Source of the DNA: Guadua angustifolia
Taxonomy: Eukaryota; Streptophyta; Magnoliopsida; Poales; Poaceae
NCBI GenBank assembly: GCA_036346375.1
Contig: CM070504.1
Span: forward strand, 7,003,890 to 7,067,889
Length of the DNA stretch: 64,000 bases
Direction: 5' to 3'
Of the stretch, positions 22,381 through 33,139 are shown piece after piece. Each line of letters starts with the position of its first letter. Positions within the stretch are counted from its first letter, which is position 1. Below the pieces are notes generated by a model. That model saw nothing but the letters and a program-made list of their open reading frames with translations, was not told where the DNA came from and did no database searches. Position numbers and translations under genes: made by a program.

Positions 22381-23367
22381 TTATTCTTCAAAGTCAAAGA
22401 GTGCTGTGACGTGGTTAACAGGTCTTTCAGATATAGGATTTTCCGTGCGGTCGTGGAGATAAGAAATAGTATACCAAATTCGTTTTGAGCTGTGGGGATA
22501 AAGCGGTAATTCAGCAGTTGCACTGATCTGCCAGTTTTGTTGGACCCCGTCTTAAATAAATGGTCATCTGAGCATAATAGAAAGAGAGAAGCTGTCCCCC
22601 ATCCTTTTTTTTTAACTTTGGTATAGTTCTGATCCTAAATCCTGTGAAAAGATTTTTTGCCTTCGAAGTGGGAGGGTGGCTTATGCGATCATGTGCTGCC
22701 ATTGAGGGGATCGCAGCCATATGCAACAATGTACAGAGTTTTTTGTGCTTACAATGCAAGGGCCGTTATAAGAGTGTTTTCTGTGTCCATCGGAAGATTT
22801 CAACGGGGAAAAAGGGAAAGACGTGATGCATACTGTCGTTACTCGTTGAAAAATGTTGGGAAGGAAGTATATCATTTGGAATATGGAGCCGGCATTGGAA
22901 CTATATTATTTCCAGAGTTGTGAAGCATCGAAAAGTCACCCCGTGTTGACGATGGCGAACGCCGAAATTCTTTTCGGTTCGGCTGCTCTCGCTGGCCGTG
23001 TAACAAGTGCATCAGAAAATGCTATTGTTGCTGTTGATGGCCCTGCTCTTCTCCCCTTCGTGTACGCTTTCCGGGAGCGATGAGTGAGGCCTTTGTCGTT
23101 GATCCTAGCACGTTTTCGTTCTTCTTTTTGGTTACTCGCGCGCGATTTCTCTTTCGAACTAAACCTCATGTAATTTCTGCAATTTCGTCTTACAAGTCAG
23201 TTGCTCTCCTTCGTGTACACACGTTGTCGTCGTGGTAACCAGAGATGGAAAGAAAATCTAGGCGCCGAAATACTTCCCGCGTCCGCGCGGGCGCCGCCTT
23301 CTCCTGCAACTCCACTCCCCTCCGCTCCTCCCAACAGCCGGTCGAGGAGCGAACTACAGGAGCGACG
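22381..23367. other. 3' flank of the USP-like gene and a GC-moderate stretch without a recognised gene
   Basis: The first few hundred bases should be 3' UTR. A 43-codon ORF at 22952-23083 (+, MANAEILFGSAALAGRV) has plausible codon use but matches nothing I know. I do not assign it a function. No transposon ends were seen here. Confidence 0.45.
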
Positions 23368-23568
23368 ATGGCGACGCCACGGAGCCCGAAGTCATCACCG
23401 TCGGCCGGCCCGGGAGGAGAAGCGGCGGCGGCTCCCTGCGGACCAAGAAGAGAGGACGAAGACGACGAGGAGAGGGACGCGGCGATCCCGGAGGCGCTGG
23501 GCGTAGGTTTCTTCCAGGTGTTCTACCTCAAGGCGGTGGCGAAGGTGGACCTGCAGGCATTTTTTTAA
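23368..23568 (+). CDS. Orphan exon-like ORF of unknown function, cut off downstream
   Basis: A GC-rich frame starts at ATG 23368 (MATPRSPKSSPSAGPGGEAA), runs through an acidic stretch (EDEDDEERDAAIPEALGVGF) and FQVFYLKAVAKVDLQ, and meets TAA at 23566-23568 as soon as the sequence becomes AT-rich. The sharp change in composition after about 23555, and the hydrophobic, conserved-looking end, suggest the first exon of a gene whose remainder was separated by insertion or deletion. An in-frame ATG also exists at 23245. The product is not recognised. It could also be a captured gene fragment. No later exons were found on the far side of the CACTA element at 29864. Confidence 0.4.
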   Translation: MATPRSPKSSPSAGPGGEAAAAPCGPRREDEDDEERDAAIPEALGVGFFQVFYLKAVAKVDLQAFF

Positions 23569-25159
23569 GATAACGAATGATTATATATTATGGCCTTTAC
23601 ATTATAAGATACTATTTGCACTAAGATTTAATAGGTGTAATCAAAATTAGTAGGATCAAGTCAATATATCGTAACCGATGAATAGTTTGAAAAGATTTGA
23701 AGATGTTTGGTTACGGTAAATATTTTAAAGAAGAACCGTCCAAATAAAGGCTGATTCGGATCATATTTTGTAAAGTGTTGTAATAGTATATGATCGGCTG
23801 ATGGGTATACACTACAGGAAAACGGAGTTTTTAAATCGACCACATGCCGCGAAAATAAGGGTATTCCCGATTTGCAAACGTTTTTTCGGTTTCTTAAATT
23901 AAAAATAAACCGACGAAATAAAATAGACGAAAATAGAGTGTGTTTTAAATGATTCTATCGAAAAATAATGTGTTTTAAATCGGCCTCACCTAGCCGATTT
24001 AAAATAAAACCCGTTAGCGAGACCGCCATGCCATGTCAAGACTATTTTCGCCGCCCCACCTAATAATTTAAAATATTGGAGTTCACGTTTTCGGACATTG
24101 AGAGCATACCCGAGATTTTCGTCGGCCCCACCTGGCCGATTTAAAAATCTGGGCTCTCCCATTTTCAGACGTTTCCGGGCAGCTGCTAGCAGGGCGAACC
24201 CTAGTATTTTCGTCGGCCCCACCGCCGATTTAAAAATCTCAAGGCGTCACCTATGTCTGTTTCCTTTTGCTCGTTTTGAGTTCTGAAAATGCAGTTTTAA
24301 CGCAAATTGACATACATCAAGCATATTACTCGAACAATCACAAAATCGTATGAACATTACATTCGCAAATGCATTACATTAATATCGCAAATACACCAAC
24401 ATATATATATATATATATCAATCCAAAACATATCACGAGTTTTATCCATTTAGAACATACATATGCATCACATTACTATCACGAGTTTTATCACAAGTCT
24501 CCCATCCATCACAACAATGTATAATCCTAACCCTTGGGGTTGTTTGAATTATTGGCACTACCTCCAGAGGCAAAGAAGCCGTCGACTTACGGATTAGGAG
24601 TGTCGAGCTTGAACCCCGAGCGGTGGCCACAGTGGTGGAGGCGGAAGCAGTTGCCACTGCCAAGGAAGCCGAGAACCACAGAGAGTCATGAAATTTCACG
24701 TTAGTACGCATTGCAAATAATTAATGAAGCGAGTTTTTGATTTAACAATAGGATATTATTGTTCAGTAGTGATACCAATTCAACACACACAACGAATATA
24801 TATATATATATATGGAGATTCTGAATTAATCTAAAGCATATGTACCTGCGGTGCTTGCTCTGGTGGCAGATACCCGTAGAACGGCTGAGGAGGCTGAGAA
24901 CCCTATAGAGTAGTTATGAAATTTTATGTTAGTCTAGAATTACAAATAATTTTCAAACCGAATTAACCTAAAGCATAATTACTGCGGTGCTTGCCCCGAG
25001 GTGGATACCAAGAACGGCGAAGGAGGTCAAACATAGGCAAGCCGTGTTGAGTGCCTGATTCGTCTGATTGTTGCATATAGTCAAAGTGTTAGATCCGCAA
25101 TAGTAAAAATTAATCGATATGTTGACATTTCGAGCTTTTACTGAAGAGCTCCTGGAAGT

Positions 25160-26597
25160 ACGTCCTGTTTGCCTTAAATGCCATCTCCGCCAGTGCCGCT
25201 ATCACTCACGCTGTTGGCTAGCCTCCTCACGCTGCTTATGAGCTCGCTCCTCGTACTCATGAACCTCGCATTATCCCTGGAGTAGCGAGAGCTGCTCTGT
25301 GAGGACACCGACGCTCTTCCTTGGGACAGAGCGACATCCGAGTCTACAACCCCGTTGAACATGGAGAACCTGCAAACATATATGAAACGGAAGGCATTAA
25401 TAAAAAGGGGGATTATACACAAATAAGGGGGATTATTTCACCTTCCATGTCTCTTGCCCCCACCACTCTGGTATAGCGCTGAGACATCGAGGTCCTCACT
25501 CCTCCAGTTGTACTCCGGGCCATGACGCCGAGCCATTTCATCCCCATATTGCTCCTGCATGCCGACAATACTGAAACAACAGTTTGAAGACATAAATTTC
25601 ATCAAAGTAGGTCGAACAACTCACAATCCTCTGAGTCATTGACCGGTGCACAACCGCCGAGCGACTCGGATCGGCAACCGGTGTCCCGAAGATAAACATC
25701 GATGTAGCTCGGGGCAACGCCACTTTCAGCCTCCTGTAATCCAAAGTTAGCGACATGCATTCAAAAGCATACTGAACTAAGGGTAGATACTTACCATGCG
25801 CCTCGCTAAGCGGAGGTGTCCATCCGCGCCGTACCGGTGCAACACCGGTCACCGCTCTGTTGCCTCGCTTCTTGTTGGACCTAGCAACAAAGTCAGCCGA
25901 CGCCCAGTACGTGCACAAGTACCTGAAAGCTTCGGGGCACTTCATCAGCCAGGGGATGGACGCCTGGAGGTACTCATCCTCGCGCAGGTAGATCTTGGAG
26001 GCCCCGAGCTTCTTGGTCATTTTCTCCTTTTTCACCCCCTTGTAGTAGGAACACACCGTCTGGATGCGTGCATTGGACATCATGTCCTTCACGACCTTAT
26101 GGGCCGCCTTGTTGAAGACTTTTCCGGCCCTCTCTTGATTTGCGGGGACATCCCCGTCCTCCAGGCGGTACCTCTCCTACAAAAGCAATTATTGAACTAG
26201 CGACATATCACTACAAATGAATGAATTGTAAAGAGGTAAGGAACTCACCCAGAAATCGTGTGAAACCGCGTCAAGAAAAGCATGACAGCGCCTCGAGAGC
26301 CAACCTTGTAGTGCTCCCACTTTAGGGCCGCCTGCGGCACCCCGTTGATGGTCACCAAACCCGGGTAGTGGTGGCGGCAGAGAGCTCCCAAGACCGCGTT
26401 AACTTGCGATCGCTGGTGCCTACCCTCCCACGCCACGTCATCCCATTGCCTACAATTAATGAAATCAAACCGGTTAGATTCTCGACAAGTTACTTTTTCA
26501 AAATGAGAAAACTAACTTACCAATCCCCATGGGGCCTGATCACCCTCCGCTGGTTAGGTTCAGCTCTTGGGGGGATGTTGTTGGATCCCCGGAACCT
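25160..26597 (-). pseudogene. CACTA second coding region (Transposase_24 / Ptta-type), multi-exon
   Basis: Exon-like blocks with consistent splice sites follow TNP2. 26597-26521 reads FRGSNNIPPRAEPNQRRVIR and ends with donor TG|GTAAGT. A block to about 26246 reads QWDDVAWEGRHQRSQVNAVL and ends TGG|GTGAGT. A block from about 26177 reads ERYRLEDGDVPANQ, then MSNARIQTVCSYYKGVKKEK and YLREDEYLQASIPWLMKCPE. This is the pattern of the Transposase_24 family found in plant En/Spm elements, a probable terminus-binding partner like TNPA. It may be spliced to the TNP2 exons or be a separate product. Weaker coding-like sequence continues to about 24540. Confidence 0.75.
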
Positions 26598-26663
26598 GAA
26601 AAATGCCAAAAATGAGAATCACAAGTCTAGGCATACAAAAATTAACATTGAAAACACGAATAC

Positions 26664-28395
26664 CTGAAACGCTGTGAAGAAGGCGCCGCTGCATCCTCCG
26701 CGATCTCTTCGTGCCTTCACATTGTCTTTTGTTTTGTCTTTGAAATCAAAGCACATGCTTACGATGCTTTCCGCGACATTACGCTCTTGGTGCATCACAT
26801 CTATATTGTGCGGCAGAATCAATGCCGCACAATAAGGGAGCTCCCAAATTGCACAGATATGAGTCCAGTTGTGCTCCACTTTGAAACCTTCGAACCCTCC
26901 ATCGTCTTTTACTACGAGCTGCCTATGCCAGGCAGCTATCTCTCCACCGGTCAAACGCATCGGCGGGCCCTTTGTAACAGTGGTGTTCTTTCGGAATGCA
27001 TTGGACATCCGCCTGAAAGGGTGATTCGATGGTAGGAATCGTCGATGGCAATCAAAGAAACAGAATTTTCCACCATGCGGCACCCGGAATGCATCTGAGT
27101 CATACATACAAATGGGACAACAAAGCCGACCATGAACACTCCAACCGGACCATATGCCATACGCAGGTAGATCGTGGACCGACCACAGGTATGCGACACG
27201 CAAGGTAAAGTTTACTTTACCGTAGCTGTCATATGCCTCTACCCCTCTCCATAACTCTTTCAACTCTTCCATTAACGGCCGCATGAACATATTGAGGTGC
27301 TTCCCTGGATGATCAGGACCCGGAATCACAAGTGCTAGATATATGTACTCCTCCTTCAAACACAACGCAGGTGGTAGGTTGTACGGCAAGATGAAAACCG
27401 GCCAACAAGAATACGGGGTAGCACTTGTACTAAAAGGTGTGAACCCATCTGTCGCCAACCCAATGCGAACACTCCTAGGGTCACTTGCAAATTCGAGGTC
27501 GGCGGTCCAATGCCTTCCACGCCTCGCCATCTCGCTAGATGCATCATCACGCCATCGATCTCACGGACACCTTCTTTATGCCACCTCATATGCCTAGCTG
27601 TTTTTTTAGATAAGTACAGACGTTTAATCCTATCCGTGATTGGCATGTATCGGAGCTGCTTCATCGCGACTTTTGTCGCCACCGTTATCCCTCATCATTT
27701 GCCACCTCGACATATCTAGACTTGTTGCAATACCTACAACGAGTGTCGTTAGCATGTTCCTTCCAAAACAACATGCAATTATCCTCGCAAACATCAATCT
27801 TCTCATATTTCATCCCAAGGCCGGACAACATCTTCTTGGACTGGTACATGTCCTTCGGCATCTTATGGTTCGGCGGAAGGATATCACTAATTAGTTGGAC
27901 CATATCGTTGTAGCACTTGTTTGAAAAGTTGTACTTCGACTTCATTGACATGAGCCGTGTCACCGTCTGTAGGACGGTCACCTTGGTGAACTCATGCAAT
28001 TTCTCTTCCGAGGCCGAAAGGAGCCTATAAAATCTTTGCACCTCCGGCCCAGGCTCCTCTTCCGAATTAACCTCAAACTCCCTACCAATATCATTGAGCA
28101 TCTCATCCATCCTGTCTTCATCCTCATGGTCCGACTCAACAATAGGCTCCGCCTCACCATGTTCGCACCATATCAAATAGTCGGGCATGAAACCAAACTT
28201 GTACAGATGCCGCTCTACATCCGACTTCACGTGGTAAGAATAGTTGCGTCACTTGCTACACGGGCACTTTGCGACACCACCAGCAGCCCCTGTGAATGCA
28301 TGGTCCACGAACGCCTGTGCGACGACGGCCCATTCTCTTGAGTGCGCCCCAGTCTTACTCCAACCACCATACATCCACCTTCGATCATCACCCAT
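26664..28395 (-). pseudogene. CACTA TNP2-type transposase (Transpos_assoc + Transposase_21), disrupted
   Basis: The frame starts at ATG 28395 with MGDDRRWMYGGWSKTGAHSR, the Transpos_assoc domain. It continues as HLYKFGFMPDYLIWCEHGE and CRYCNKSRY, then VRIGLATDGFTPF and the catalytic-region block GKFCFFDCHRRFLP, ending LPYCAALILPHNIDVMHQER. Defects are a TGA at 28249-28251, where family members have Cys (CPCSK*RNYSYH), and frameshifts near 27685 and 27540. The last exon ends at a good donor (CAG|GTATTC at 26664/26663). The encoded protein would have catalysed element excision and insertion. Confidence 0.9.
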
Positions 28396-29091
28396 TCTCG
28401 AATCTAAACACATGCACCGATATCAACCACAGCGGCTTAGTTGCGAACAAGGACTCTCTTGGGAAAGATAGGTCCTAAACCCACCCAAGAATGGACGCGA
28501 ACGCGGTTTATGCCGAGCCTTACGGCCGAACGGAATTTGGCAAGATAACCCATTGTTCTCCGAATGCACGCCCGGTCTTGGTGCATCGGAGAACAAGCGG
28601 ATCATCTTCCGAGATTCCGTTCGAATCAGTTGGGCTCGTCATAAATCCGACATATGCTCTAGCGTCCATTCCTAGGCTGTCCAAATTAAACTGGACAATT
28701 CCGGAACGGCACACCTCACAAGTAAATGTGAGACGCGTCGTTCCCGAACGGGTGACGCCTAGGCTTGGCTGACAAAATCGATTCTACTTAATTAAATCAT
28801 GTTCTACCGACTCTAACCCTCAACTAATCATGGCCCAAACAAAATAAAATATGAATTTTCGTCGCCATTGCTAGACCGATTTAAAATAACCCTACTAATC
28901 AAGAATTAATAAAGCAATCATCTAATTAAATCATGTTCTACCGACTTTAACCCCAACTAATCATGGTCTAAACAAAATAAAATATGGATTTTAAATGCAC
29001 GCTCATTGCTTGGCGACGAAAATAGCCCTACATAATTAAGAATTAATCAACCAATCATCTAATTAACTACTCGTACCGACGAAAAACTCAC

Positions 29092-29440
29092 CTTGTTTGG
29101 CGGGCGTCGCGTGAAGAAGCGGTGGTAGGCGGCACTGGAGTTCTGGGGCGGCGCCAAGCGTGGGAACGCGCGGTGTGGCGCGAGGCGATGGCGCTGAGAA
29201 GGAGCCGCCGTTGCTTGTCGGCGTCGCGTCGGAGTCCGTGGGCGCGGAGGCGGCGCGGCTGCAGAAGCGCAGCCCAGTAGGGCGCGTCAAGGCCGGCCTG
29301 GTGGCGTAACGCTACAAGCGCTGCCGCGTGAACGCTACGAGTGGCGGGCGCATGCGGCAGCGAGGGCGAGGGCAAGGCGGCCAAGCGGCAACGCTGAGGC
29401 GCGAGCGCGGCAGCGTGGCAGCGCTGGAAACGATTCGAAA
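29092..29440 (-). other. GC-rich first exon / 5' UTR candidate of the CACTA transcript
   Basis: A sharply GC-rich block ends on the minus strand with CAAACAAG|GTGAGT, a near-perfect donor at 29092/29091. It sits just inside the 5' subterminal repeats and upstream of TNP2, as the leader exon does in other grass CACTA elements. ORFs exist in it on both strands, but none is recognisable. Confidence 0.55.
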
Positions 29441-29524
29441 GGCTTCGGTCACGGACTTATCTCGCTCTATTTTAAATTGGCCAAAAAGCCGGCGATAATA
29501 AGTCCACGTGCCATGTAAATTTTT

Positions 29525-29790
29525 TTTCGTCGCCACGTAAGCCGACGAAAATAATAGTCTGAACACGTGGCAAAATATGAATGGGTGAACGCTGTTTTCG
29601 TCGGTCACATAAGCCGACGAAAATAGTTCAAATCAGCTGCCGCCATGGCCGGATCTGAAATCCAGGTTTTTTCGTCGGCTTATCTGTCGTGGCCGACGGA
29701 AATAACTATATTTTCGTCTGCCACTCTCTTTAGCCGACGAAAATAACGAGTTTTTCGTCGGTTTGACCTAGACCGACGAAAACAATGTTT
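29525..29790. repeat. Subterminal inverted-repeat modules of the CACTA element
   Basis: Five modules of the form TTTTCGTCGG...(10-18 bases)...CCGACGAAAA follow each other (near 29527, 29595, 29669, 29712 and 29752). Related single motifs occur at the left end (near 24117 and 24207). Such clusters bind the TNPA-like protein in characterised CACTA elements. Confidence 0.85.
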
Positions 29791-30009
29791 CAATATCGCT
29801 CGCTTAAAATAAGCGAAGCGAAATACGCTTAATTTAAGCGATAAAATTACGTTTTCCTGTAGTGATAAATGATGGATATAGGCAGGCAAAACTAACACAC
29901 AAATCAATCAACAGACACTACTTTTATTTTTTTCGTCGGCTAGGAGTAGCTATTTGTAATTTAGACTCTTATAACTTGATTTGATCAATAAAGTGAGCAT
30001 ATGAAGAAT

Positions 30010-32230
30010 CGAGTTGGTCTAGAGGGGAGTGAATAAGCAACTTTTAAAATTTCAGAAATAATCACTGAATAAAAGTAACCCGAAAACTTAACTACTAAAG
30101 ATTTAGAGATTGACAAGAGAGCATAGAAAACTTAAATCCAGCAAGAATAAATCACAACAGAGATCAACAGCCAGAATAAGAATGAGAGACACAAGAGTTT
30201 ATCCCGTGGTTCAGAGCCAAACTCCTACTCCACGTTGGAGTACTTCTCACGATTCTCACAAAGTACAGCTCCTCCAAAGCTAGTCGCAGTAGCCTTGGTC
30301 TCCACTAAGATGACTCTTTCACTACTCCAGTGAGGTGAGTCCTAACCTATCACAACCAGTGGTGGTTTCCACAAACACTTTTGGATAGGTCGCACCAATA
30401 CCTTTTCCAAGCCATCTAGGAACAAATTGTTCCAAGAGTAATGGACTATCCACAAATCATGTCTCTTAGTTCACTAGCATAGCACTTAACTAGATTAAAC
30501 TTAGAGCCAAACACTTAGAAAGTATGAAGTTTTAGTTTAAGGTTGAAGTACGGTCTCCTTGATGGAATAAGAGCTCTAGAGTGCTAAAAGGTCAAGAAAA
30601 TCAAAATTTCTACGTAGGAATACTCTGGTAGTGCTTATATAGCCATTTGAGCAGTGACTAACCGTTACACCTACCACAATATCCGTTGGATATGTCAGAC
30701 TATCAAAACATAGGCTAACACATCTGCTACGAATTTAGCATGATTAAACTTAAAAACCAGTTCTTTGTACTTTAGACCAATATTGTTGAAATGAACATTA
30801 GGCCGGACTAAATCAGTTTGGTCCGTCGTATATAGGATTTGAGAGGAATTTGGTCTGGCGAAAAGATGTGATCTTGATCATGTGCACCAGACGAAAATAT
30901 TTGATCCGTCGTAGAAGGGTTTCAAAAGAATTTATATCGGCGGACTTTTTGGATAAACAGGATGTCTAACCGAGAGGAATACATCTGCGTCGGACCCAAT
31001 TTTGACTCAGTTGGAAGTAGGTGCGGCGTAAAAGGCGTACGCTCGATTAAAACTTTGTTCAAAAGTCTTTTGACGATGGACTAAAAAAGGATATGGTCCG
31101 TTGTAATTGAGAAGCGCTCAGTTAAGAGTTTGACTAAGCAGATTTTAGTGCCAGACTAAGAAAAAGAATGGTTCGGCGGACTTTAGTTGGCTCCGGACAA
31201 AATTTCAAAGGAGTCAAGGATGGTCTGGCGAGAATGGGAATTTAACTGAGGATGCACCGGACTTGAGGAAATAGCAATAAAATTTGAGTCCGGGGAAACA
31301 CATACTATTTGTCTAGGTGAAAGATAGATTTTAGTGGGGAACATATTTGGAAGACCTTGACTCCAAGCAATCTAATTTATCTTAGCCTATAAACCAAAAC
31401 TTGAACTTGTTCATAATCCCCTTTTATAGTACGGTCAATTTAAAGCTATCCTTGCTAAATCATCTCCCAAACCAAAAACTAGTAACAAGGATTCTTAATC
31501 TTGACCTTTTTGATTGATGCTGTCGACGATCGGGATCGCCTGATCGCAAATGTGAAACGGGGTTAGTGTGAACAGGGGACCCAAGATGAGCTACGCTCAA
31601 CGGAAGTGTGGACGTTGGTCGAGGTGAAGCGTCAACGAGCAGGACACAACGAATTATACTGGTTCAAGCCCCCGCGAGGGAACAGCTCTACTTCAATCTT
31701 CTCCTTAGGTGGAGGACTTCACTATCTTCGAGTACAGAGAGTGGATTACAGCTCGGGCTAGAGCGTTCTGGTCGTGTCTATTGGTTATTGCTAGTGCGCT
31801 AATGCCCCTTAAATGCCTCGCCGCAAGGGGATTTTATACCCTTCTCGGTAGTTACGAAGCACCGGGAGATTCCGGGTAGTGCATGGCGTGCATTGAAGAC
31901 GTGCTGCAACCGTCCCAGATTTGGCGCCCACGTCCGCCTTAACTCCGAGATTTTTGGTCTTGGTAACCGCTGAGTAAACACACACCTCCGAGCCAAGGTC
32001 GAGGTCGTGCGGGGATGGAACCCCCATTGCCCGAGGTCGAGGTCGTGGGGGGATTGGTGCTGCCTTGGTCGCAGTCGAAGTCCCACAGGTCTTCAGCCCC
32101 GAGCTAGGGGACCCTGTTGACCGCGTGTTGACCAGTCAGAGATTCCCTAGTCCCCGACAGATGCCTTCCTGGATACCCAAACTGTAATCTTCTTGTTTAG
32201 TGGTCATTGATTTAGTCATCAACACTAAAA
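30010..32230. repeat. Large non-coding dispersed repeat, copy A, with a nested solo LTR
   Basis: The copy starts near tggtctagaggggagtgaat and ends near tttagtcatcaacactaaaa. Between these it shares a block (30180-30345) with copy B at 39664-39830: ctcctactccacgttg, the ...ctcac...gctcctc... pattern, and ggtgaggtgag. It has several degenerate GGTCCGTCG motifs and no coding sequence. The sequence type (opening with gaggggggtgaat) is widespread in grass genomes, but I cannot assign a superfamily. Boundaries are approximate. Confidence 0.6.
31521..32159. mobile_element. Solo LTR with 5-bp target duplication, nested in repeat copy A
   Basis: The 639-bp segment begins TGTCGACGATCGGG and ends TAGTCCCCGACA, with TG...CA termini and a TGTCG/CGACA inverted end. 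GATGC flanks both sides (31516-31520 and 32160-32164), a perfect 5-bp duplication as LTR retrotransposons make. There is no internal coding region, so it looks like a solo LTR left by recombination between two LTRs. Orientation and family (Ty3 or Copia) are not determined. Confidence 0.85.
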
Positions 32231-32389
32231 CCATATAGTCATATATAATTAAAAAATTAGCAAGCCTAGATGCTATCAGCATCGCCAATTGTTGATCATC
32301 TTTTGTTACGCTTATCAGGCTTGATTTTCTCCAATCTTATTGTGCATCGTCTTTTTCGAGTCGATCTGTCTTTATCCTCTGATTAGCCC

Positions 32390-32436
32390 TTATCACCCTT
32401 TTGTAAAAGTTATAAATTTTACAAAAAGGGTGATAA
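32390..32436. repeat. 19-bp near-perfect hairpin
   Basis: The left arm TTATCACCCTTTTGTAAAA (32390-32408) pairs with the right arm TTTTACAAAAAGGGTGATAA (32417-32436), with one bulged base and an 8-base loop. It marks the left edge of the AT-rich repeat that follows. No U-tract or gene context suggests a terminator function. Confidence 0.8.
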
Positions 32437-33135
32437 AGAAATTATTAAGATCTTATAAAAAAATTTGAGTCATGATCACGCTTCAATAAATTTATAAAAT
32501 TTTTACAAGTCGATGTATCATATATGTTCTTTTCTTTTTAATTTTTGAAATATTACAAATGAAGTTCAATGCTTATATAGATTTGATTGAGAAACAAAAA
32601 AGTTAATTTTTTAAAAAAATATAAAATGGTATTGAGACAATTCTTAAGCTGTCACAAAAATTTTGGATCATGATCACATACTAGCAAATTTATAAAATTC
32701 TGACAAGGTTACTGTCTTAATTATGTTCAATCTGGTTTTTGATTTTTAAAGATAACAAATGAAGTCCAATTATTTTGAAAATTTTTATGTATAATTCTAC
32801 GCTACTAAGTATAGTACCATAAATTTTTCATATCAATATCAATCTTGTACAATTTTATAAAAAACTAATAATATTTGTACTAAAATTTCAAAACATCTCA
32901 AAACATTGTTTTTTCAATTTATTTTCATAGAAGATGACTTTTTTAAGGTGTTATTGGACCAATTCCTGTTGTACAAGTTTAAAAAACGAGCAAAAACTAA
33001 GATTTTGGCGAATTTCCAAGGTTACTATAGCAATTTATTTTTTTGAATTTTTCTAATCTGGATGGAATTTTGAATCTTATGGGTCTGAAATCTGAAATTT
33101 CGGTGAAATTTCTCTAGTTTTCGGTGAGATTTCTA
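32437..33135 (+). repeat. AT-rich tandem-unit repeat, copy 1 (related to 51960-52690)
   Basis: This stretch aligns along its length with 51960-52690: both contain aaattattaagat, atttga(g/a)tcatgatcac, aatttataaaatt, ttgaaatat(t/a)acaaatgaa and a final GAGATTT-containing end. It looks like a truncated relative of the hAT-type element at 51234-52684. No coding sequence is present. Confidence 0.7.
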
Positions 33136-33139
33136 TGCA

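Larger units (their letters stand above)
23810..29864 (-). mobile_element. CACTA (En/Spm) DNA transposon, complete ends, coding region decayed
   Basis: The left end reads CACTACAGGAAAACG and the right end reads CGTTTTCCTGTAGTG, a perfect 15-bp inverted repeat beginning with CACTA. ATA flanks both sides (23807-23809 and 29865-29867), the 3-bp target duplication expected for this superfamily. Inside, on the minus strand, are a GC-rich first exon (29440-29092), a TNP2-type transposase (28395-26664) and a Transposase_24 region (26597 to about 24540). Subterminal repeats built on TTTTCGTCGG occur near both ends. The 6055-bp element is probably non-autonomous now because the transposase frames are broken. 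Confidence 0.95.

Noticed and set aside
31521..32159. A MITE or TIR transposon instead of an LTR
   Set aside because: The inverted ends are only 5 bp, the flanking duplication is 5 bp and the ends are TG...CA, all of which fit a solo LTR better.
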